Below, piece by piece: positions 8,753 to 16,279 of a stretch of DNA of 64,000 bases. Below the pieces are notes generated by a model. That model ran no database searches, was not told where the DNA came from, and was given only the letters and a program-made list of their open reading frames with translations. Made by a program: the position numbers and the translations under genes. This DNA comes from Paractinoplanes rishiriensis (lineage in GTDB: Bacteria > Actinomycetota > Actinomycetes > Mycobacteriales > Micromonosporaceae), in the NCBI RefSeq assembly GCF_016862375.1, contig NZ_BOMV01000007.1:706528-770527 (forward strand). Direction: 5' to 3'. The first letter of the stretch is position 1. Each line of letters opens with the position of its first letter.

Positions 8753-9967
8753 CTATGGCCGCAGGATCGCCGCCAGCTGGATCAGGGCGTGGTCCAGCTC
8801 GTCCGCGGTGACCACCAGCGGCGGGGCCAGCCGGATGGTGGAGCCGTGGGTGTCCTTGGCCAGCACGCCCCGGTCGGCCAGGCGCTCGCACGCCTCGCGG
8901 CCGCTCATCAGGGCCGGGTCGATGTCGATGCCGGCCCACAAGCCGCGCCCGCGCACCGCGACCAGGCCCTGGCCGACCAGCGCGGTGAGCCCGTCGTGCA
9001 GCCGCTCGCCCAGCCGGGCCGAGCGGCGCTGGTACTCGCCGGTGGCCAGCAGCCGGACCACCTCGGTGCCGACCGCGCAGGCCAGCGGGTTGCCGCCGAA
9101 CGTCGAGCCGTGCTCGCCGGGACGCAGCACGCCCAGCACGGCCCGGTCCGCCGCGACCGCCGACACCGGCACGATGCCGCCGCCCAGCGCCTTGCCGAGC
9201 ACGTACATGTCGGGCACCACGCCCTCGTGCTCGATGGCGAAGGTGCGGCCGGTGCGGCCCAGCCCGGACTGGATCTCGTCGGCCACGAACAGCACGTTGT
9301 GGTCGTCGCAGAGCGCCCGCACCCCGGCGAAGTAGCCCTCCGGCGGCACCAGCACGCCGGCCTCGCCCTGGATCGGTTCCATCAGCACTGCCACCGTGTT
9401 CGGCGTGATCGCGTCGGCGAGCGCCGCCAGGTCGCCATAGGGCACAACCACAAAACCAGGGGTGTACGGGCCGAAGTCGGCACGCGCGTCGGGGTCGGTG
9501 GAGAAGCTGACGATCGTGGTGGTACGCCCGTGGAAGTTGTCGGCCGCCACGACGATCTCCGCGCGTTCGGCCTCCACGCCTTTGACCTGGTAACCCCACT
9601 TGCGGGTCACCTTGATCGCGGTCTCCACCGCCTCGGCGCCGGTGTTCATCGGCAGCACCAGGTCTTTGCCGCAGAGCTCGGCGAGCTCGCGGCAGAACGT
9701 CGCGAACTGGTCGTGCACGAACGCCCGGCTGGTCAGGGTCACCCGGTCGAGCTGGGCGTGCGCCGCGGCGATCAGGCCCGGGTGCCGGTGGCCGAAGTTC
9801 AGCGCCGAGTAGCCGGCCAGGAAGTCCAGGTAGCGGCGGCCGTCGATGTCGACCACCCAGGAGCCCTCGCCCTCGGCGATCACCACCGGCAGCGGGTGGT
9901 AGTTGTGCGCGGTCCACCGCTCGGCGTCCGCGAGCGCTCCGGACGTGCGCATGTCGACGCTGGTCAT
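8753..9967 (-). CDS. rocD: Ornithine aminotransferase
   Basis: PLP enzyme of the class-III aminotransferase family that converts ornithine and 2-oxoglutarate to glutamate-5-semialdehyde and glutamate, linking arginine breakdown to proline and glutamate. The 404-residue length is typical. Family residues are visible: NTGAEAVE in the phosphate-binding region, ADEIQSGLGRTG containing the cofactor-binding Asp, and the Schiff-base Lys in LGKALGGG; GSTFGGNP follows. The ATG at 9967 is supported by a GGAGG 8 nt upstream. It overlaps the upstream DDAH-like gene by ATGA, so both are one operon and the hydrolase probably supplies ornithine or an ornithine precursor. Confidence 0.93.
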   Translation of the reverse strand: MTSVDMRTSGALADAERWTAHNYHPLPVVIAEGEGSWVVDIDGRRYLDFLAGYSALNFGHRHPGLIAAAHAQLDRVTLTSRAFVHDQFATFCRELAELCGKDLVLPMNTGAEAVETAIKVTRKWGYQVKGVEAERAEIVVAADNFHGRTTTIVSFSTDPDARADFGPYTPGFVVVPYGDLAALADAITPNTVAVLMEPIQGEAGVLVPPEGYFAGVRALCDDHNVLFVADEIQSGLGRTGRTFAIEHEGVVPDMYVLGKALGGGIVPVSAVAADRAVLGVLRPGEHGSTFGGNPLACAVGTEVVRLLATGEYQRRSARLGERLHDGLTALVGQGLVAVRGRGLWAGIDIDPALMSGREACERLADRGVLAKDTHGSTIRLAPPLVVTADELDHALIQLAAILRP

Positions 9968-10770
9968 GGTCGTACCTCCAACGTGCAGCACTTGGGTCCC
10001 CCGCCGGCCTTGCGGAGCTCGGAGACGTCGACCCCGACGGTCTGGTAGCCGGCCTCGCGCAGTGCGGCGGCCAGATGGGTGGCCTGCACCGGCAGCACCA
10101 CGGTACGGCCGTCGCTGACCGCGTTGAGGCCTAACACCGCAGCGTCCGCCCGATCGGCGAGGACGGCGTGCGGATACAGCTGGCGGAGCACCGCCTGCGA
10201 GCCCGGCGAGAACGCCTCGGGCAGGTACGCGACGTTGGTGTCGTCCAGCACGCAGAGCGCGGTGTCCAGGTGGTAGTACGCCGGATCGACCAGCTGGAGC
10301 GTGATCACCGGCCGCTGGAGCGCCTCCTGGGTCTCGGCGTGCGCGGCGTGCGCGGTGCGGAACCCGGTGCCGGCCAGCATGATGTCACCGGCCAGCAGCA
10401 GGTCGCCCTCGCCCTCGTTGGTGTGCTTGGGCATGCTCACCGGGTAACCCCGCTCGGTGAACCAGGCGGCGTACGCCGGGGCCTCGTCGGCCCGCTCGGC
10501 GTCGCGGAACTGCACCCCCAGCACCCGGCCGTCGACCATGGTGGCGCCGTTCGCGGCGAAGACCATGTCGGGCAGTCCGGGCAGCGGCTCGATCAGCTCG
10601 ACGGTGTGGCCCAGGTCGAGGTAGGTCTGCCGGAGCGTCTCCCACTGGGAGATGGCGAGCGCGTTGTCGTAGGGAGCCGTGGGATCCATCCACGGGTTGA
10701 TCCGGTACGTGACCGCGAAATGGGTGGGGCGGCACATCAAATATCGGCGCGGCGTCGCGGAGAACGTCAT
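9964..10770 (-). CDS. ddaH: DDAH/arginine dihydrolase-like guanidino hydrolase
   Basis: A 268-residue member of the amidinotransferase-fold superfamily (dimethylarginine dimethylaminohydrolase, arginine deiminase, arginine dihydrolase). The nucleophilic Cys is near the C-terminus in GGGPKCCTLE; a catalytic His lies in YHLDTAL. Automatic annotation would say dimethylargininase, but the substrate loop reads PDMVFAANGAT, with Asn where mammalian DDAH has acidic residues; cyanobacterial arginine dihydrolases (ArgZ/AgrE) have VFTAN here. The overlap with rocD (ATGA) would be explained if the product is ornithine, so arginine dihydrolase activity is a real alternative. The start at 10770 begins MTFSATPRRYLMC, normal for the family; the upstream extension is unsupported. 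Confidence 0.85.
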   Translation of the reverse strand: MTFSATPRRYLMCRPTHFAVTYRINPWMDPTAPYDNALAISQWETLRQTYLDLGHTVELIEPLPGLPDMVFAANGATMVDGRVLGVQFRDAERADEAPAYAAWFTERGYPVSMPKHTNEGEGDLLLAGDIMLAGTGFRTAHAAHAETQEALQRPVITLQLVDPAYYHLDTALCVLDDTNVAYLPEAFSPGSQAVLRQLYPHAVLADRADAAVLGLNAVSDGRTVVLPVQATHLAAALREAGYQTVGVDVSELRKAGGGPKCCTLEVRP

Positions 10771-10878
10771 GCCAGCAACGCTAGGCGCGGCTTCCGCAAG
10801 CACCCATGGTTCAACCGTGCGCGCCGCGTTCGATCCTTGCGTTGTCTGCGCAGGTCACGGCGATTCGTTGCACACGAC

Positions 10879-10916
10879 CGTCCGGGGGTGGCTCGACGCT
10901 GAGCCACCCCCGGACG
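10879..10916. terminator. Perfect 16-bp stem-loop terminator
   Basis: Arms 10879-10894 and 10901-10916 are exact reverse complements around a 6-nt loop. It lies between two minus-strand units and probably ends the transcript of the membrane protein gene that stops at 11028. A second, weaker hairpin (CGGGGCGG at 10951-10958 paired with 10972-10979) sits just upstream on the minus strand. Confidence 0.75.
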
Positions 10917-11027
10917 AGGTCATGCGATCCGGCGCACCGCCGGAGAGTTTCGGGGCGGGACAACCCTGGAGCCGCCCCGGTTCCGTTTTGTGTCCGGCGC
11001 ATCGCCGGGCACGAATACGATCTACCC

Positions 11028-11627
11028 TCAGAAACGGTCCACAAACTGTGTATCAAGCCACTCACGCAGGTTGTTTACCGGCTGCACGTCGGTGCCGAGC
11101 CAGTACAGCGAACCGGTCAGCGCGAGCACGCCCAGCACGATGGCGCCGAGCGAGACGACCATGCCGATCAGGGCGTCGGACTTGCCGGCCACGTGCCGCT
11201 TGCCGGTGGCGTGGATGCCGCTCAGCGACAGGATCAGCGCCACCACGGCCACCCCGATGCCGTAGCCGAGCAGCGGCCCGGACAGCACCAGCAGGATCGA
11301 GACGACGGCCAGGATCAGGCCGAGGGTCGCGAGCAGGCTGGCCCGCGGCTTGGGCCCGGCGGCGGCCGGGGTGCGATCGGTGACCACGGTCTTGCCAGAG
11401 TCGGCCCGGCCGGTGTCCGTCTTGTCGGTATCGGCCACCGCGCGGGGCGGCGGGGGCGGCAGTGGCCGCTCGGTCGCCGTGGGCGCCGGGCGGACCTCGG
11501 TGGTGTCGTCGCGGTCGTGCCTCGGGCGCACGGGCGCGGTGTTGGTCGCCGTGGCGGTGCCCGTGGCCGGGCGTTCCGCCTCCGCGGTTGCGGGCTCGGT
11601 CTGGCGGGAGAACGTCGGGATTCTCAC
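11028..11627 (-). CDS. Membrane protein with long charged Pro/Thr-rich N-terminus
   Basis: A 199-residue protein of unknown function. Residues 1-95 are rich in Thr, Pro, Arg and Asp with a PLPPPPP tract; then come three hydrophobic helices at roughly 100-122, 124-143 and 158-182, and a short extracellular or cytosolic tail. The helix region resembles the DUF4190-type small membrane proteins of actinobacteria. The GTG at 11627 is chosen because AGGAGG stands 7 nt upstream, one of the strongest ribosome sites in the window; the track upstream of it lacks one. It stands alone between a terminator at 10879-10916 and the clpP terminator. Confidence 0.75.
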   Translation of the reverse strand: MRIPTFSRQTEPATAEAERPATGTATATNTAPVRPRHDRDDTTEVRPAPTATERPLPPPPPRAVADTDKTDTGRADSGKTVVTDRTPAAAGPKPRASLLATLGLILAVVSILLVLSGPLLGYGIGVAVVALILSLSGIHATGKRHVAGKSDALIGMVVSLGAIVLGVLALTGSLYWLGTDVQPVNNLREWLDTQFVDRF

Positions 11628-11694
11628 GTCAGCACCTCCTTGACGATTGGGGGATGCCACCGGCTATACCCCGATCGCCCGCCCCGCACACAAC

Positions 11695-11722
11695 GGGGCA
11701 CACGGCCGACGCCGGGTGCCCC
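11695..11722. terminator. Stem-loop terminator after clpP
   Basis: GGGGCAC at 11695-11701 pairs with GTGCCCC at 11716-11722 across a 14-nt loop. It begins 24 bases after the clpP stop on the minus strand. Confidence 0.55.
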
Positions 11723-11745
11723 GAGAGCGGGAGGTCGAAACCGGA

Positions 11746-12348
11746 TCAGCCCGGCAGCGCCGGCACGTCGCTGACCCGGTGGATGACGTGGTCGACGATG
11801 CCGTACTCGCGGGCCTGCTCGGCGGTGAACCAGCGGTCCCGGTCGGCGTCCCGCTCAATCTCCTCGGCGGTGTGCCCGGTGTGGTAGGCGATCCGCTCGT
11901 TCATCACGTGCTTGACGTGCAGCATGCTCTCGGCCTGGATCGCGATGTCGGCCGCGGTGCCGCCGATGCCGCCGGACAGCTGGTGCATCATCACCCGGGC
12001 GTGCGGCAGCGCATACCGCTTGCCGGGCGCGCCGGCGCAGAGCAGGAACTGCCCCATCGAGGCGGCCATCCCGAGCGCGATGGTGGCCACGTCGTTCTTG
12101 ATGTACTGCATCGTGTCGTACACCGCCATGCCGGCGCTGATCGAGCCGCCCGGCGAGTTGATGTAGAGGGCGATGTCCCGTTGGCTGTCGTTCGACGCCA
12201 GCAGCAGCATCTGGGCACAGATCCGGTTGGTGACCTCGTCGTTCACCTCACTGCCGAGAAAGATGATGCGTTCCCGCAGCAGCCGCTCGAAGACCTGGTC
12301 GTCGAACGAGGCACCGTTGCTGCGCATCGTCAGCTCATCAACACTCAT
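11746..12348 (-). CDS. clpP: ATP-dependent Clp protease proteolytic subunit
   Basis: Serine peptidase of family S14; fourteen subunits form the degradation chamber fed by ClpX or ClpC. The 200-residue protein shows the Ser nucleophile in GMAASMGQ, the His in MMHQ and the Asp in RDRWF. INSPGG and the handle helix region are intact. The start at 12348 (MSVDEL) has GAGGAAAG about 8 nt upstream; the extension to 12372 is less likely. It stands alone, not in the usual clpP1-clpP2-clpX operon, so it is probably an additional clpP paralogue. A GGGAAT element with partial SigR-type spacing lies 40 bases upstream on the minus strand. Confidence 0.93.
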   Translation of the reverse strand: MSVDELTMRSNGASFDDQVFERLLRERIIFLGSEVNDEVTNRICAQMLLLASNDSQRDIALYINSPGGSISAGMAVYDTMQYIKNDVATIALGMAASMGQFLLCAGAPGKRYALPHARVMMHQLSGGIGGTAADIAIQAESMLHVKHVMNERIAYHTGHTAEEIERDADRDRWFTAEQAREYGIVDHVIHRVSDVPALPG

Positions 12349-12686
12349 GTCCCCAGCTTTCCTCAGACCCACCCGCCGAGCTTAGCGATTCCCCTGTGGG
12401 CGAATCAGCTGTGGGCATAACCGCTCGTTGCGAAGGTGACCGCCGTGGCGGTGAAGGCGAGCTAGCCAGTGATGGTGTCCACCGTGAACCGCCCGCTGCC
12501 GTCGCCCGCGCCGTGGAGCTCAAGGCCGTGGAAAGTTTCCACCTCGTCGGGGGTCCCACGACGCGGCTAACGGGCTCACGCCGTCCTGCTCGTCCTGGGC
12601 GGAACAACCCACGCACCGACGATCGCATGGCACCCACCCTAGGTACGGATCTGCCCGGAACGGCCCGGCCGTGACATCATCGCGCG
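12349..12686. other. Intergenic region between divergent clpP and beta-lactamase-fold gene
   Basis: About 340 bases without a gene I can support. It should contain two divergent promoters. GGGAAT is on the minus strand at 12393-12388, upstream of clpP. A 26-codon minus-strand frame at 12462-12542 starts with GTG but has no clear ribosome site. Confidence 0.6.
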
Positions 12687-14048
12687 GTGAATCTCCCGCG
12701 CCGCGCGGTCCTGAGCACCGGACTCGCCGCCACCGCCGCCCTGCTCACCGGCTGCAACCGCGGCTCGGCCACGGACGCGGCGCCCACCTGGGCCGAGCCG
12801 GTCACCACCGGGCAGCCGCTGGACGCGCCGAGCGGCGCCGCCCGGTCGGTGCAGCCGTCCGCGCCGGGTTCGGCGGGTGCCGGTCCGGCCTCGGCCGCCG
12901 CGGCGCCGGCGGGCAATGCGCCGTACGCCGTCAAGCTCCAGAGCACGCTGACCAAGTATCTGAAGCCGACCGGCGACAACCCCAGACATCCGGGGTACGC
13001 GGGCGCGGTCGCGCTGGTGCTTCAGGACGGCGAGACGCAGTTCAGCGCCGCGGTCGGGCACGCGCTGCGGTACCAAGCTGGTCCGGTCGACCTGCCGGCC
13101 GCCAAGCGCGTCGCCATGCGGACCAACTCGATCTTCGACCTGGCCTCGATCACCAAGGTGTACACCACCATCCTCACGCTCCAGCTGCTCGACCAGGGCA
13201 AGATCGAGCTCGGCGCGCCGGTGCAGCGGTACCTGCCCGACTTCACCGGCACCGGCAAAGGCAAGATCACCGTCGAGATGCTGCTGGCGCACACCAGCGC
13301 GCTGCCGGTCGGCGCCAAGGTCACCGGACTCGCCAGCAACACCGCGCGCTGGCAGTCCGTGTTGAGCACCAAGCTGATCAGCGGCGGCGTGCCGGGCACC
13401 ACGTTCCGCTACTCGAGCGTCGGTCTCATGGTGCTCGGCCGGCTGGTCGAAAAGCTCACCGGCAAGACGCTCGACAAGGCGCTGCGGGACAACATCACCA
13501 CCCCGCTCGGGCTCAAGGACACCGGCTTCCAGCCGCTCAACTGGGTCGGTGACAAGCAGCGCCTGGTGGCCACCGACGCGCGCACCTCACGCGGTCTGCT
13601 GCGCGGCACCGTGCACGACGACGTCTGCAACGTCCTCGGCGGCGTGGCCGGCCACGCCGGCGTCTTCGCCAGCGCGGCCGACGTCGCGGTGGTCGGCCAG
13701 ATGCTGCTCAACGGCGGCACCTACAACGGCCGGCGGATCCTTTCCGCGGCCACGGTCAACAAGATGCTGACCAACGTCAACAAGGGCAAGCCGGCCATCG
13801 ACTCCGAGCGGCCGGGCCGCTCGGCCGACCACGGCCTGGGTGTCGAGATGAACCAGTCCTGGTTCATGGGCCGGCTGGCGGCTGCCACCAGCTTCGGGCA
13901 CACCGGGTTCAGCGGTACGTCGTTGCTGGTCGTACCGTCCCGGCGGCAGGTCGTGGTGCTGCTCACCAACCGGGCCCACCCGAACTGGTCCTGGTCCGAT
14001 CCCGACACCCACCGCAAGGCCGTGCACAACGTCATCGCGGCCGGCTGA
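12687..14048 (+). CDS. Beta-lactamase-fold serine hydrolase lipoprotein
   Basis: A 453-residue class-C beta-lactamase/D-Ala-D-Ala carboxypeptidase-like hydrolase (Beta-lactamase family, EstB type) anchored outside the membrane. The N-terminus has Arg-Arg, a hydrophobic core and the lipobox LLTGC with the lipidated Cys near 23, so it may use the Tat route. The SxxK nucleophile is SITK near 157; the second motif is YSS (where most have YxN) near 249; the third motif is HTGF near 405. Such proteins include esterases and peptidoglycan peptidases; actual lactamase activity is not implied. The GTG start is at 12687; no Shine-Dalgarno sequence is evident. Its stop is 7 bases from the stop of the convergent chitinase gene. 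Confidence 0.87.
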   Translation: MNLPRRAVLSTGLAATAALLTGCNRGSATDAAPTWAEPVTTGQPLDAPSGAARSVQPSAPGSAGAGPASAAAAPAGNAPYAVKLQSTLTKYLKPTGDNPRHPGYAGAVALVLQDGETQFSAAVGHALRYQAGPVDLPAAKRVAMRTNSIFDLASITKVYTTILTLQLLDQGKIELGAPVQRYLPDFTGTGKGKITVEMLLAHTSALPVGAKVTGLASNTARWQSVLSTKLISGGVPGTTFRYSSVGLMVLGRLVEKLTGKTLDKALRDNITTPLGLKDTGFQPLNWVGDKQRLVATDARTSRGLLRGTVHDDVCNVLGGVAGHAGVFASAADVAVVGQMLLNGGTYNGRRILSAATVNKMLTNVNKGKPAIDSERPGRSADHGLGVEMNQSWFMGRLAAATSFGHTGFSGTSLLVVPSRRQVVVLLTNRAHPNWSWSDPDTHRKAVHNVIAAG

Positions 14049-14054
14049 GCGGCG

Positions 14055-15452
14055 TCACGGCAGCGACTTCAGGTACCTCCCGTTGGTGTTCTGGAACTCC
14101 CAGCCGTAGAACCGGTCCCAGTTGATGCTCCACGTCATCAGCCCGCGGAAGTTCGGGTTGGTGCCGCCGCGCAGCGTGTACGAACCGCAGTTGCTGCCGT
14201 TGACCAGGCAGCCGACCGCCTGCTGCACCGCCGCCGGCGCCACGTGGCCGTTGCCGGCGCTGACCGAGCTGGGCGCGCCGAACGCGACCTGGTCCTCGCG
14301 CAGTGCCGGGAAGACGTTCGCGGTGTTGCCGGCCACCGGGAAGCCGGCCAGCAGCATGTCGGTCATCGCGATGTGGAAGTCGGCGCCGCCCATCGAGTGG
14401 TACTGGTTGTCCAGCCCCATGATCGAACCCGAGTTGTAGTCCTGCACGTGCAGGACCGTGAGGATGTCGCGCAGCGCGTGGATCACCGGCAGGTACGAGC
14501 CGGCCCGCGGGTCCTGGCCGCCCCACGGCCCGGAACCGTAGTACTGGTAACCCAGTTGGACGAAGAACGTCTCGGGCGCCATGGTCAGCACGAAGTTCGC
14601 GCCGTACCGGGCCTTGAGGCTGCGGACCGCGCTGATCAGGTTGACGATCACCGGGGTGGTCGGGTTCTTGAAGTCGGTGTCGCCGGTGTTCAGCGACAGC
14701 GAATGGCCCTCGAAGTCGATGTCGACGCCGTCCAGGCCGTACTTGTCGATGATGGCGCTCACCGAGCGGACGAACGCGTCCCGGGCCGCCGTTGTCGTCA
14801 GCTGCACCTGGCCGTTCGCGCCGCCGATGGACAGCAGCACCTTCTTGCCGGCCGCGCGCTTGGCCCGGATCGCGGCGATGAACTGGGCCTCGGTCTCCAC
14901 CCCGGGGCACTCGGCCGCCGGGCATAGCGCGAACCGGATGTCGCCCGAGGTGGCCGTGGTCGGCTCGCCGAAGGCCAGGTTGACGATGTCCCAGTCGGCC
15001 GGCACGTCGGCCATCCGCAGATAGCCGGAGCCGTTGGCGAAGCTGGCGTGCAGGTAGCCGATCAGGGCCCGCTTGGGAATCCCGCTGACCGGCGGCTGGC
15101 TGGTCGGCGGCGTGGTGGGAGCCGTTGTCGGCGGTGTGGTGGGCGGCGTCGTCGGGGGTGTGGTCGGCGGCGTTGTCGGTGGTGTGGTGGGTGTCGTGCC
15201 GCCCTCGCAGGCGCCCTTGTCGGCCCACACGTCCCACTGGCCGCTGTGCGTGGCCGGTGACTCGTTCTGGGTCCACCACTTGGCGGTGTAGTTGCGGCCG
15301 TTCTGCGAGGCCGAGTTGCCGCCCACGTAGACGGCGGTGGCACTCCAGGCCGGTGCGCAGGCCACGGCCGCACCCGCCGAGGAGGCAACGTAGACAGTCG
15401 AACCGGCGGCGGCCAGGACCGCGGCCACGGCGAAGATCATCGATCGGCGCAT
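14055..15452 (-). CDS. Secreted GH18 chitinase with N-terminal CBM5/12
   Basis: Endo-type chitinase that hydrolyses beta-1,4-N-acetylglucosamine polymers with a retaining, substrate-assisted mechanism. A signal peptide occupies about residues 1-30; a chitin-binding CBM5/12 domain (Trp-rich, with WSATAVYVGG and AKWWTQNE) spans 32-80; a TTPP/TPPT linker of about 40 residues follows; the GH18 barrel covers about 130-465. The catalytic signature DGVDIDFEGH (DxxDxDxE) is complete, with Glu as acid/base. The ATG at 15452 is preferred; the TTG two codons upstream would lie inside the predicted promoter. No ribosome binding site exists, and the -10 box ends 5-6 nt before the ATG, so the mRNA is probably leaderless. 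Regulation probably uses the palindrome at 15462-15496. Confidence 0.93.
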   Translation of the reverse strand: MRRSMIFAVAAVLAAAGSTVYVASSAGAAVACAPAWSATAVYVGGNSASQNGRNYTAKWWTQNESPATHSGQWDVWADKGACEGGTTPTTPPTTPPTTPPTTPPTTPPTTAPTTPPTSQPPVSGIPKRALIGYLHASFANGSGYLRMADVPADWDIVNLAFGEPTTATSGDIRFALCPAAECPGVETEAQFIAAIRAKRAAGKKVLLSIGGANGQVQLTTTAARDAFVRSVSAIIDKYGLDGVDIDFEGHSLSLNTGDTDFKNPTTPVIVNLISAVRSLKARYGANFVLTMAPETFFVQLGYQYYGSGPWGGQDPRAGSYLPVIHALRDILTVLHVQDYNSGSIMGLDNQYHSMGGADFHIAMTDMLLAGFPVAGNTANVFPALREDQVAFGAPSSVSAGNGHVAPAAVQQAVGCLVNGSNCGSYTLRGGTNPNFRGLMTWSINWDRFYGWEFQNTNGRYLKSLP

Positions 15453-15457
15453 GGCCA

Positions 15458-15496
15458 ATTATTAGGACTGTTAACTGCAGTTGTAAAGAGTCCTAA
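15458..15496 (-). promoter_or_regulatory. Chitinase promoter embedded in a palindromic operator
   Basis: On the minus strand a -35 box TTTACA (15487-15482) and a -10 box AATAAT (15463-15458) are 18 nt apart, placing transcription start at or next to the ATG. Around them TTAGGACT (15462-15469) and AGTCCTAA (15489-15496) form an exact inverted repeat, with a second palindrome AACTGCAGTT at 15473-15482 inside. A repressor bound here would cover both boxes. The outer arm overlaps the stop codon of the upstream gene. Confidence 0.7.
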
Positions 15497-16014
15497 CTGT
15501 CGGCCGTCCACTCGGCCCGGTCGAGGTAGCCGTCGCCGTCGTCGTCGTACATCCGCTTCTCGAAGAAGCCGTCGTGGTTCTTGTCGTAGACGGCGAAGTC
15601 GACCCGGTTGTCGAGGTCAGTGTCATGTCCGACAAAGTCGGCCTTACCGTCCCGGTTGAGGTCGACGTGGATCTCGGCGCCGCCCTTGCCGTCCCCGCGG
15701 TAGGTCGCCTTGTCGAGAGTGCCGTCGCCGTCCGCGTCCACCCGGTTGCGGTAGCCCGCCGGCGGCATCATGGCGGCCACGTCGCGCACCGCGCCGGCCA
15801 CCTCCTCGCCGGTCGACGGCGCGTCGCCCATCCGGGTCACCGGGGGCAGCCCGTCGAGGTCGGGCCGGTCGCCCATGCCGCTGTGTGCCGTGCCGCCGGC
15901 GCGACCGCCCGCCGGCTCACCGGTCAGCGCGCGCGCCGCCCGGTCGGCCGCCATGCCGGCGGCCGTGCCGAACTCCGACCACATGCCGAGGTCGTCGCCG
16001 TCCTGTTGGGTCAT
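15493..16014 (-). CDS. EF-hand-like acidic repeat protein
   Basis: A 173-residue cytosolic protein without signal peptide. The C-terminal half (about 88-170) contains five successive Asp/Asn-rich loops: DADGDGTLD, DLNRDGKAD, DTDLDNRVD, DKNHDGFFE and DDDGDGYLD. These match the calcium-binding loop of EF-hands or dockerin/thrombospondin-3 repeats, although flanking helices are short, so calcium binding is likely but the exact fold is uncertain. The N-terminal half is Gly/Ala-rich and unrecognised. A TACCGT box lies 6 nt before the ATG. Proteins with such loops are common in Micromonosporaceae; the function is unknown. Confidence 0.78.
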   Translation of the reverse strand: MTQQDGDDLGMWSEFGTAAGMAADRAARALTGEPAGGRAGGTAHSGMGDRPDLDGLPPVTRMGDAPSTGEEVAGAVRDVAAMMPPAGYRNRVDADGDGTLDKATYRGDGKGGAEIHVDLNRDGKADFVGHDTDLDNRVDFAVYDKNHDGFFEKRMYDDDGDGYLDRAEWTADS

Positions 16015-16032
16015 GCCTAGACGGTACGGCGC

Positions 16033-16248
16033 TCAGTCCAATTCCGGCATCGCCACCGGGTGTGGTCGTGGCCGGCAGGTGCCGCACTGCACCGCGTCGT
16101 CCACCACCAGCGCCTCGGCCCGCTGCCGGGTCTCCGACCGGTTGACCTGCAACAGGTACGGCCCGAAGCGGGCGTGCTCGGCGCACACCCCGCGGCCGCA
16201 GAACCGGCACGTGGCACGCGCCGGGTCGTCGCAGAACCAGCATCGCAT
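16033..16248 (-). CDS. Small zinc-binding protein with paired Cys motifs
   Basis: A 71-residue protein beginning MRCWFCDDPA. Eight potential metal ligands are visible: CWFC, CRFC, CAEH and a C-terminal CGTC, resembling the DUF2180-type small zinc proteins. Only the last third of a much longer minus-strand open frame is real: the ATG at 16248 has GGGGAG 7 nt upstream, while the preceding frame is Arg/Pro-only sequence antisense to the Pro/Thr tail of the neighbouring gene. Function unknown; protein or nucleic-acid binding is possible. It lies between the large membrane fusion gene and the EF-hand-like gene in the same direction and may be co-transcribed. Confidence 0.72.
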   Translation of the reverse strand: MRCWFCDDPARATCRFCGRGVCAEHARFGPYLLQVNRSETRQRAEALVVDDAVQCGTCRPRPHPVAMPELD

Positions 16249-16279
16249 GGACTCTCCCCTCGCCTGGGAACGAAAGTAC

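Noticed and set aside
12462..12542. 26-codon minus-strand frame in the clpP upstream gap
   Set aside because: Looks peptide-like but has no clear ribosome site and no adjacent processing gene; chance frame until conserved.
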